Assembly (NCBI GenBank): GCA_032358255.1
Contig: JAULBX010011323.1
Span: 41,774 to 105,773 of the forward strand
Source: Heterotrichella gracilis
Lineage: Eukaryota; Sar; Xanthophyceae; Tribonematales; Xanthonemataceae
Direction of reading: 5' to 3'
Length of the DNA stretch: 64,000 bases
The position numbers and the translations under genes are program-made. Below the pieces are notes generated by a model. The model saw nothing but the letters and a program-made list of their open reading frames with translations, had not been told where the DNA came from and searched no databases. This document shows, in pieces, positions 14,103 to 24,300 of the stretch. The number at the start of each line of letters is the position of its first letter. The stretch's first letter is position 1.

Positions 14103-17100
14103 ATGGTCCTCCGCACCGTCCTCAGGAGCGTTACCCGCCACCACAATAAGTTGCAGCAGGGCTTCAGATGTGTGGATGGAGCGCCTGGGTGGGTTTTTCT
14201 CCGCCAGGTCTCTTCAACTCCAGGGTGCTTCCAACGAGTGGCCAAGGAGGAGGCAGCACTGCCCACGGCAACCCAGCCACCAGGTAAGGCCATGGCAGCG
14301 TATTTGCGGTTTAAATTGTATCTTTAAAGATTGCAGTAGCTTCCCACATAGCTGCTCGCTCAGCCAAGTGGTCAACAGCTGGCAAAAACCCCCATTCCTG
14401 ATTCAAGATGTGAAGAGTGCAAGCCACGGGAAAACCCAAGACGCTAGAAATCAGCAGCAAAGACTCGTGTATACACTTCCAGCAGACATTGTTGTCGTTG
14501 CAACTCAGCGAGAAGCAGCCACAAGCATTTCTGACCGTATCGGGTCAAAAGCTGCCCCCTGAACCCCCCATCCCCTCCCCCATCCACAGGCCAATTACTG
14601 CTGCGGTACCACGATCTAGTGGCGAGAGGCTTGTTGAAGCCTGATGAGCAGCAATTACATGTGGCAAGCCATCTAAGTGACCTGTGTGACACTTTGGTGG
14701 GGTACCAGGCGCAAGTGGACCTCTACTATGCGCAGCTGGACCGCTACAAAGTGAGTGCGGCCTAGACCCTGAAACATAAACCCTAGACCAAAGCCATAAA
14801 ACCTAATGCAGTGAACTATGTGACACCCTGGTGGAGTGCCAGGCGCAGTGGACCTTTACTATGCGCAGCTGGACCGCTACAAAGTGAGTCTTCCTTAGAT
14901 CCAAAACCCTATTACAAACCCTACACCCTAGGCCCTAGACTTTAAACCTGAGACCAGTACTATGCGCGGCTGGACCGCTACAAAGTGAGTCTTCCCTACA
15001 TCCAAAACCCTAACCCAAACCCTACACCCTACACCCTAGACTCTAAACCCTAAGTGGCGTGATCTGTGTGACACCCTGTTGGGGTACCAGGCGCAAGTGG
15101 ACCTGTACTATGCGCAAGTGGACCGCTACAAAGTGAGCGTGACTTGGACCCTAGACCCTAGACCCTAGACCTGTACCCTAACTTCAGTGCACTGAGTGAC
15201 ATTTCTGGTGGAGTAACAGGCGCAAGTGGACCTTTACTATGCGCAGCTCGACCGCTACATGTGAGTGTGGCCTGGACTGTAGACCCTAAAACCCCCAAAT
15301 GCAACAAACCCGCTGCAAATTCAAAAAACAGCCCCAATATGCACAGGCTGAGCGCCAGGTGCTTCGAGAGAACCTCGTCCAGCAAGCCGAGGCCCAAAAG
15401 CAAAACCAAAACAGCGTCTCCAACCAGTCCAAGGGCATCCTGTCCTGGGTGTCGGCCAAGCTGGGGACAGGATCCATCCCGGGGGCTCCCTCGCAGGAAT
15501 CCCGGGAGCATGGCATAGTGCTGACGGTGGCCAAGAGGGAGCAGAAATTGGATGAGGTGATGGGGCTCGGTCCCCAGCCGCCGCAGGCGCCCAAAGGTGG
15601 GGATTTTACGGGAATTGGTGGGGATTTGTGTGCAATGCATGCCAATGACAGCATGACTAAAGCACTGTTTGTATATTGGCTATTCCCATATCGCGTAAGG
15701 GTTTAGGGTTTTGGGCATGTAAGTGAGGGAATCCTGGGAGCATGGCATAGTGCTGACTGTGGCCAAGAGGGAGCAGAAATTGGATGAGGTGATGGGGCCC
15801 GGTCCCCAGCCGCCGCAGGCGCCCAAAGGTGGGGATTTTCGGAAAAGGGCAGGGATTTGCTCACTCCTCTTGCAGGGCATGCCATGATGGCAAGGGTTCC
15901 TCTATTTATAGCAGGCCTGTACCTCCAAAACTATGATGAACAATACCGAGTACTTAAAAAAAAAACAAAAAAACTGAGAACATTTAATAGTTTTTTGTTA
16001 ATAAAAGAGTATTTGAAGAAATAAAAGAGTATTTAAATAAAATCCTTGATTTTTGCCACATGCAGGCCTGTACCTCCATGGCAGCGTAGGCACAGGCAAG
16101 TCCTTGCTCATGGACCTGTTCTTCGGACTGGTGGATGAGCAGGGGCGCACTGCCAACAGGCGCAGGATGCACTTCAACGCAGCCATGCTCGAGGTGGGTG
16201 CGGGACTTAGGGTTTTCGGCTTAGGGTTTAGGGTTGCGATGCATTTGAGGAGGGTTTAGTGATGAGGGTGTCACCACACAGTGCAGGCACCAAGCACGTT
16301 TACAAGTAAAACGGTAAGAAAAGGGTAAACCCTAGGGCTCTCATACACACCTCGCTCCATGCCCCCTTTCCAGGTCAACAGCCGGCTTCACCACCTGGAG
16401 ATGAGTCGGCAGACCAGCCAGGCCAGACGCATGGACCTGCACCTGCACCAAATCAAGCAACAGATGGCAGGGGAGGAGGGGGTGCAATCAACAAAGACGG
16501 TGGGTGGTGGTGGTGCTGCTGCTGATGCTGGTGTGGCGGTGGTGTGAGGGGGGTATGCACCGCACCGATCAAGCTGCAACTTGTCGGAAGCATTGGAAAG
16601 GGTGCCTCACCATCTCCAAACCCTTGACCCTCGCCTATGCCTACAACACCCCTGCTGGCAATGGGCTAGCAAATCAATGTTGGAAGAGGCATAATATCAC
16701 CTTCAAACCCTCAGTGTTCCTCCCCTGAGTCAGATCTCGTAATACTCTACCCAACCCTTCATTCTGTGCAGGATCCAATGCAGAAAGGACAAAGGCAGAA
16801 GGAGGCCACCATCGCCCGCATCGCCATTCGGCGAACGATCAGGGACCGATTATCCCGATCGCCCTTCGAAAACTCCCTGGCCCTGGCCCGATCCAAACAC
16901 ATAAAACCTTGCCAACCATGGTCCAAACCCTGTTAAACCCTAATGCAAACCCTACATTTGCTGCAGGATCCAATGCGGCAAAGGCAGAAGGAGGCCACCA
17001 TCGCCCGCATCGCCATCCGACGAACGATCAGGGACCGATTATCCCGATCGCCCTCCGAAAACTCCCTGGCCCTGGCCCGATCCAATGCTATCATAGTGCA

Positions 17101-19661
17101 GCGGGCGGCCCAAAGCCTGATCAGGGGCAAGGAGGATGACATCGAATCTGGGTGGGAGGGGAGGGGACGGGTGGCAGCGCTGCTGTGCTTCGATGAGATG
17201 CAGGTCACTGACCCCTTCACTGCCGTGGCGCTCAAAGGTGGGTAGTTAGGGTTTTAGAGTTTTGGGGTTTAGGGTTTGGGTTCTAGGGTTTTGGGTTAGC
17301 TTATGGTTACGCATGGGTAGGTGGTGAGTCTCACGAGATTCAGTAGGTGTTGACACCCCTACATAACCCCCGTCCATAACCCCCTACAGGCATCTTCTGG
17401 TGGAGGGGTGCGGGGTGGTTGCCACCTCCAACCTAGCGCCCCAAGGCTTGAACAGCAATGGGGTCCACAGTATCCTGTTCACATTATATTGTGCAGCTGC
17501 CATACCTCCTTGCCCCACTCATTCCCCCCCCCCTCACCATCTCCACCCCCCCACAGGCATCTTTGAGGGTCTCATGGCGGATGGGTGCGTGGTGGTTGCC
17601 ACCTCCAACCGAGCGCCCCAGGACTTGAACAGTTTCGGGCTGCATGAAGACCTGTTCACACATTTTGTGGATCAGTTGACCACCCACTGTGAGGTGGTGG
17701 AGCTGGGGGGCGCCAGGGACTACCGCAGGAGCCAGGGCTGGGAGCCGGTGAGTGGTGGGGGTAGAGATGTGATTCTTACAAAGAAAAAAGGCTGTAATGA
17801 ATGGCTGAAAGTCATCACAAGCCTGCTGCACAACATGAGGCGTTTCAAGATGCTCCAATGGGCTACCTAATCATGAGCTGGGTGTTTGATCACTGCTTTT
17901 ACCAGCAGATGGTCCTCCCCTTTTTTTTGCACATTGGTTTTCGACCATGCAACTAATTTCACGTCTGCCACATTTGTTTTACATCTGCGATGCGATTTGC
18001 TGCAGGTCGCCACCACCAGCACCTCCCTCCCCTCAGCCTCCACCTACTTTTACCCCCTGGGCCCCCACTCCCAAGCAGCACTGGACGCCGCCTGGCGCAG
18101 CCTCACCACCCACCACCCACCCAGCCCCACCCCCCTCCAGCTGCCGGTCATGTTTGGGCGCACACTGGAGGTGGGGGTGCATGCAGAGGGTTGCAAAACA
18201 TGGATCAACAAGTCATTGAATAACAGAAAACGATGAAAAGTTGCCCCACCCCATTTGATGAGTGGCACGGTCTGTAAATTTTCCTGGCTTTTCCTGTCCC
18301 TTTCCTGTCTCTCCCCCCGGCCCCCTCCTCTATTCTGATGCGTAATTGTCAGTTTGTTCCATGCCTGATTGAGGCATCTTGCCTGTGTTCCTTCAGGTAC
18401 GACAGCATGCAGGGGGGTGCGCAAAATTCGAGTTCGATGAGCTGTGCGGCCTGCCCCTGGGATCCGCCGACTACATTGCTGTGGCGCAAGCTTTCCACAC
18501 GGTGGCCATCACCGACGTCCCCTCCTTTTCGATGAAGGTGCGGTAAATTTATTTCTAGTTTCCTGTAATTTATGGTGCCCAGTAATTCCACACTAACCCC
18601 AAACCCTTAAACCCTTCACATGAAACAGGATGTGGGTCTTGCCAACATGGCATCTTACCCCTCCTCAGCATGGTTAATTTACCCCTTCCATTTCACCCAT
18701 GCAATCAGAATCGGGGACGAGCCCGGTGATTCATCACTCTGATTGACGAGCTCTACAACATGCAAACCCTCCTGTTGTGCACCGCTGGAGTCTACTTCTG
18801 GCCCCACACTAATCAACTTTGCCACCCACTCCACCCGTCGACACCCCTGAAAATCGCCTGTGTTACCAGCCCCCATCCAATCTGACCCCTCGATTGCCCA
18901 TGTGACCAGAATCGGGATCGGGCCCGGCGCTTCATCACACTGGTTGATGAGCTGTACAACGCGCGCACCCGCTTGATGTGCACCGCTGCCTGGGCCCCCG
19001 ATCAGCTGTTTGCGGGGATGGAGGGCGGGGAGCCCATTTTGGACTGGGAGGGGCTGCAGTTTGAGACGGCTGTGGAAGGTGGGTTTAGGGTTTAGGGCTT
19101 AAAACTTAGGGCGGGGAACCCATTATGGTTTAAGAGGGGCTGCAGTCTGAGGTGCCGGTGGGATGTCACCTGTTGGAAGGGTGTATGTGTGTGTTGGGGG
19201 CAGGGATTGCCCTTGGTTTGGTGGTGTGTGTATGTGTGTGTGGAGGGGGTGAGCAACCGTCTGACCCTGGTGAATGCAGCCCCTACAGATGGAGGATTGA
19301 GAAATTTAATCGATTTATGATCATGTGCGCTCTGTCCATGCTGTGGTGCAAGGAGATATCGCCACCTGGCGTTGCCCTCACACTCAAACCCTAGTCCCCC
19401 TACCTCTTGAACTCCACGAGCATACTATGTAACCTAAACAAATGAGAACCAACCCCCCTCCCGCGGAGTCCAGGTGGCATGCTGCGGCGCGAGGTGATGT
19501 CGCCAGGTGGCGTGGCCCCAGTGGCCGCAAGCCCGCAGGCGCGGCTGGCGGCGGCGGCTGCACTGGGGGGTATGGAGGAGCAGTTTGCGTTCAAGCGGGC
19601 GGTGTCGCGGCTGCATGAGATGCAGTCCGAGCTGTATGCGCGGTCACGAGCCAGGGGGTGA
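14103..19661 (+). CDS. AFG1L: AFG1-like AAA-type ATPase (plant/algal subfamily), 11 exons
   Basis: Probable mitochondrial (possibly plastid) inner-membrane ATPase; yeast Afg1 and human LACE1/AFG1L act in turnover of organelle-encoded subunits. Exons: 14103-14283, 14590-14750, 15347-15596, 16066-16193, 16374-16499, 16967-17237, 17557-17747, 18006-18170, 18397-18537, 18910-19078, 19474-19661. All are GT-AG and in frame, giving 656 aa. N-terminus [16 protein letters not shown] is a typical presequence. Walker A GSVGTGKS about 203-210; Walker B LLCFDE about 354-359, followed by MQVTD; sensor-1 region [10 protein letters not shown]; the plant-subfamily C-terminal block is clear ([41 protein letters not shown]). 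Between the Walker motifs sits a basic, Ser-rich insert (exons 5-6) longer than in bacterial AFG1. Introns contain copies of the edges of exons 2, 3, 4, 6, 7 and 10. Confidence 0.93.
14820..15266 (+). pseudogene. Four-copy array of AFG1-like exon 2 3' edge with donors
   Basis: After true exon 2 (ends 14750) the exon end plus donor recurs at about 14820-14888, 14957-14990, 15059-15136 and 15195-15266. Each has the Y-A-(Q/R)-L/V-D-R-Y-K coding and a GTGAG donor, and each is followed by CCCTA-type words. Spacing between ends is about 133, 102, 147 and 127 bp. The last copy has ACATGTGAGT in place of ACAAAGTGAGT. Confidence 0.92.
15722..15935 (+). pseudogene. Copies of AFG1-like exon 3 end and exon 4 start
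   Basis: About 15724-15841 repeats the last about 115 bp of exon 3 with its GGTGGGGAT donor side almost unchanged. About 15911-15930 repeats the first bases of exon 4 (AGCAGGCCTGTACCTCC) 150 bp upstream of the true acceptor. The two edge types lie on the expected sides of the intron. Confidence 0.85.
16774..16893 (+). pseudogene. 5'-edge copy of AFG1-like exon 6, acceptor intact
   Basis: Repeats about 120 bp of the exon 6 start after a CTGTGCAG acceptor, in the correct reading phase, with a few codon differences ([10 protein letters not shown]). No donor follows, so inclusion would need read-through or a cryptic site. Confidence 0.88.
17391..17495 (+). pseudogene. 5'-edge copy of AFG1-like exon 7
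   Basis: After CTACAG, the sequence repeats exon 7 (GGTTGCCACCTCCAAC, GCGCCCCAAG, TTGAACAG) with a small deletion near the start, 165 bp upstream of the true acceptor. Confidence 0.85.
18709..18805 (+). pseudogene. 5'-edge copy of AFG1-like exon 10
   Basis: Repeats AATCGGG.ACG.GCCCGG...TTCATCAC and the GACGAGCTCTACAAC segment about 200 bp upstream of the true exon, with frame-breaking changes. Confidence 0.8.
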
Positions 19662-20948
19662 GGAACTATGCTGCCTCATCGGGATTCCCTTGCAACGCCT
19701 CTGGCCATGATGCTGATCAACCCCGTGCCCTTGACCAACAGCATGGGGGGGCTCAGGAGTTGCAGGGATGAGGCAGCAAGGCAATGTCTCAGGGATGGTA
19801 TACAGGGATTTGTGTATAGCTTCTCCAGTGTGGGCGTTTTCTTCTTCTATTTACCATGGGCAAGGCGCACAGCCTGGTGTGCTGTGCGGTCCACGGCATG
19901 ACAATGCAATATCTATATGCACGGTATATAAAACCGTCCGGATTGCTTATAATAAATATAAAGCTCCACAGGTTATTGCTCCTACGTATAAATTCAAGTA
20001 TTGCACTGTCACTAGCTTTTATGACAATATTCACGCATACTGATTTTTGCGCAGATCTGTGTTTTATGTGCGCTGTTTTAACATCGCTGTTTCAAGGTCT
20101 CAGTATTCAAGAAACTATTGTGAACCCTGTCAACCCTTTGGAATGGGACATTGTCAAGTAATTACAGCCAATCATTGATTCATGACAATTGACTTGACTT
20201 GGGCATGTGGCAGTTCGATTGCAAATGACAACAGTCTGGGCATCATAACACTTTACTTGGCATACATTGTTTCAGTATCCATGGCTTTCTATCAATGCTT
20301 CATCAGGTGGCATATTCAATAATCAAATGATTAATGTTGTAAGCAAAAGTGCATTGTGTGCAGCTAAAGTGCTGCTGCACGCTGTTGGCACCCATCAAGC
20401 TAGCGACGACCTTTAAAAGTACGACATGTACGTATGGACATCAGCCTGGGTATTCATGACAGGATGCAATTCCCCTTCTACCACAAACGCAACAGAAACG
20501 CGATTGCCCCTTGCAAACTCCAGTAGAGAGCTACATGGTCGTTGCAAACATGACTGGTATACAACCACTGTTGTCCTGGTGGCAGAGCTCCCACTTCATG
20601 CATGCAACACCCCCCTCCCCCTCCCCTCCCCTTCCACCCTCCCTCCTCCCAGCCAGCCATAACAGGCGCCCTTAGGCTAAACAAGTGAGCTTGTCCGGTT
20701 TCCACCAGGTAGCGGGAACCTCCATGGGTCTCCTCTTCCGCTTCACTAGCCTCCCGCCACTGTGCGCCACTGCATTATTTCGCCACATGATGGTCCTTGT
20801 GAAAATTGGTACCATCTTCAACTTGCTGCACCACCCAGGGTCCCGCCAACAGGCCTCCCCAGGCGATTCAAACACAGCTGGCAGTGTACTATTCAGTTCT
20901 GCGATTGCCTGCTCGCTCCGCATGACATGCCAGGCCATGCTGGAAAGC
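19662..20948. other. Intergenic between convergent AFG1-like (+) and RPA1 (-)
   Basis: Partly AT-richer than the genes (about 19900-20350). No exon, RNA gene or repeat family recognised. Expected to hold two 3' UTRs. Confidence 0.5.
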
Positions 20949-21313
20949 CTAGAACCCACCTCCCCCATACCCACCCCTGTTGTAGCCGCCGCCGCCCCCA
21001 TACTTGTTGCCACCCCCACCCCCATAACCCCCTCCACCACCACCGCCGCCGCCATACCCGCCACCCCCATTGTAGCCGCCACCACCGCCACCACCTGCAT
21101 TGTAGCCACCACCGCCGCCACCAGCATTGTACCCGCCGCCACCACCCCCTGCGTTGTAACCGCCGCCGCCACCTGCATTGTAGCCCCCGCCAGCATTGTA
21201 CCCACCGCCGCCCCCTCCACCAGCGTAGCCCCCAGCTGGCGCCCCATTGTAGCCTCCAGTACTGCTTGGCGCGCCCCCGCCCCCGCCACCATACTTGTTG
21301 TAGCCCCCACCTC
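20949..21313 (-). repeat. Coding GGGYNAGG minisatellite: RPA1 tail
   Basis: Last RPA1 exon. Glycine runs are broken regularly by YN, YNAG, YNKY and single Tyr/Arg residues; it ends GGYGGGGF and a TAG. Low-complexity, no fold expected; resembles Gly/Tyr/Asn condensate-prone regions of RNA-binding proteins. Spliced in frame (GCA G|GA) to the DBD-C exon, which argues that it is translated. Confidence 0.8.
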
Positions 21314-24300
21314 CTGCACGGGCATACACACACTCTTTTTAAAACATGGGATTGTCTACAGAGAACCCCCCATGCCAGCGCCAACGACGTCATGCCCTTC
21401 TTCCCGCGCCTCATGTACCACTTCAGACCTTCCCATATTACCTACATGGAAAAAAACATTCCAAAGCAACACTTCAATGCACATACTTCAATAAAGCAGA
21501 TCCTCAGCTAAGGCACTGCTGCGTGTTCCCCTCACCTGCCCCGCCCGTCTGCACCAGCGGCCCCATGACCTCCTCCCCCCGCTGCAGCTTGCCAATGTGG
21601 TCCAGCAGCAGCTTGCTCTCGCGCCCATAGTCCACCTGGTCCACGCGCATGATGGACACCTTGATCTTGGTCTCGTCGTTGTACACCTCCTCGTGCACCT
21701 TCAGCTTGAAGTTGAGGTGCTGGAAGTTGGCGGCCTGCACAACATTGAATAGAATAAACATCATTGGACTATATTTGGGTATGTAATCCGTGACTTTACA
21801 AAAACAAGTCGAGACAGTCATGAGGGTGCCAACCCAGGCCCATCAGACTGTTGTAAATTTACAGTGACATCAAACACCGGATCCACGCCCCTGCTGCATG
21901 GTAAACCCCAAACCCCTAACCCAAAACCCTACAACCTTACCGCAAACGCCGGATCCACGCCCCCAGGCGTATCCTCCAGCTGCTAAAGATGATAATCCTT
22001 AAACCTGAACTCCAAATCCTTACCGCAAACACCGGGTCCACGCCCCCCGGCGTATCCTCCAGCTGCTTCAAATCGTTGGCCGACATCTGCATGATTGCGT
22101 CGCCCATGTCTCCAAATGCAGTGAGCCACTGCTGCGCGGTGTGGTCGTAGGCCTGCAGGCTCAGGATGTAGCGGTACTCAGGGGTGCAGGAGGCCTGGCA
22201 CCGCTCGCACCACCTGCGGGGGGGTTGAAGGAATTCAGAAACGGAGACCCTAAACGTAAACCCTAAACAGGATGTGGCGGTACTCGATGGTGCAGGAGGC
22301 CTGGCACCACCAGGGGGAACTGGAGGATGTTAGAAAAGCAGATAAAAGGGTTTTTTTGCGTCTCAGTGCCCTCAGCTGTTGAGGTGAAATATACCCTGCA
22401 ATGGCCTGTGCACACCCCAAATGAACCTAAGAACCCCAAAGAAGGACCCTCAACGGCGTTCTCGTGGGCTTCAGGGCTCCTATGCACCCACTCCCCTGCA
22501 CGCACCACGAGCCGTTCCCCTGATCCACCAGATTCTTCTGGCACTTCTGAACCCTAACGCAACCCTAAGCAAACTCTAACTACACCCTATGTGCCCATCG
22601 CCCCCTGCACGCACCACGAGCCATTCCCCTGGTCCACCAGCTTCTTCTGGCACTTCTTGCCATTGAAGCTCTGCGTGCATGCGGGGTAGTACACGTTGCC
22701 CTCGTTGCGGATGAAGGAGATGAAGCCGTTCACCTGGGGGAGGCAAGATATATTTTGCAAAGTATGTGTGTACCATCAAACAGCCCATTGTACCACCATA
22801 TGACTTTGGATCTCAATGTCACCATTGCGCATGAAGGAGATGAAGCCGTCCACCAGGGGGAGCCACGGGAGGATGTGGATGGATGACGGCTGGTAATGCC
22901 CTCCTATTTGGTTGTATTTACGTCTGTATATCTCTCGCTTTCAAACATTGTCCCACCATATGTCTCTGGCGCATCGTAGATTGGAGCATGCCATGCAACA
23001 GGAGCTCCTCCCATGCAGAGTGTGAGGTACACTTATATACATGGCCATAGTACAGTACCATGCAACAGCAATCCTGCCATTCCCAAACGGCTTGTCCACC
23101 GACCTGGATATATGCCGGCGCCCCATTGCAACCCAAGTGCTCGTCCTTGATGGCCGAGAAGGTGCATCGCCGGTCCTGTCGGGACCCGCCGCTGCCACGC
23201 GCGTCGCTCAGCGGGTTGGCGGCAGTGCTGGAGCCGCCATTGTCGTACCTGGGGTCATGGGTGGGGGCAGGTGAGGGATGATGGCAGGAGCCATGTGGCG
23301 TGTCAGCAAATTTTAAAGGGGAATTCTCGAAGGGCGGGTTAGGGGCTGCGTAGTGCGCATGCATGCAGCTGACTGGCTGCAACCATGCATGCCAGGGGGA
23401 ATAGATGGGGGGAATAACCATAGCATCGAATGCATGGAAGCATGAGCATGTTACGTCACTAGCATTGGTGCGGCTGTCTAGGTAATTTAGGTTTTCAGGC
23501 ACCGCCACCTGCCCCATGCATGCCAACTCACCACTGCCGCAGGCTGCGCGTCTCGGGAACATCCGGGTCCATCTCGATGAGGGTGGAGCCGACTGTGGAG
23601 AGCGTCTTGCCGTTGAAGTCGCCCACCCGCACCGCCTTGAAGGCCAGCACTGGGTGGCCCCCGTCCCTGAAGGTGGCCTCCAGCTTCTCCCCGTGGCTCA
23701 CACAGAAGTTGCCCCACAGGGACACCTGGGGCAGCGGGCGGTCAAGTCTTTACTTGTGTACTCATCCCATCTCATCCCAACTTTCAAAGCACCTCATTTT
23801 GGATACTTCTCCATCTGGCATTGAAAGGTCTCGCTATTGATTAATTTACTTGCCATGTCATTAACGTACGAAGGAAATGGCCATGCAGGGATGCCAGGCG
23901 CCTGCGCAACCATGCAAAGATGCAGGGGCACCACCAACGATTGCCACTCGCCATGCACTCCCTGCCTTTTCCCAACCGCACCCAGCTAACCCCCCTCCAT
24001 GTAACTTAGAGGTGCGCAGCCATACCGCTACTGAGCGGTTGGATGCTTCTCAGATGATCAGCACAGGGCTCTACTGATGATCACCCAAGGCTCAGGATGC
24101 AATGCATGCAACAACAATTCCCACACGCCATGCACCCCTCTCTTCCTAACCCCCGCTGCCAGCTGCCCATCCCATGATATGAAAGACTTCCAGCATACCT
24201 CTATTGAGCGGTTGGATGCATCCCGGATGACCAGCGCCTGCTTCTGCGTCTCCTGCCCGTCCTTCCTGGTGATTGTCACCCAGGGCTCCACGCTCTCCAG

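Noticed and set aside
14681-15266. CRISPR-like array (regular repeats with spacers)
   Set aside because: Units are coding-exon ends with splice donors in a eukaryotic intron; spacing and length vary and spacers are CCCTAAA words.
20685-21511. Long plus-strand open frames (up to 269 aa, Thr/Ala- or His-rich)
   Set aside because: They are antisense shadows of the Gly-rich RPA1 tail exon, whose triplet repeats stay open on both strands.
22918-23562. Minus-strand 214-aa open frame as a separate gene
   Set aside because: Contains RPA1 exon 8 in frame plus intron on both sides; the splice model uses only 23248-23104.
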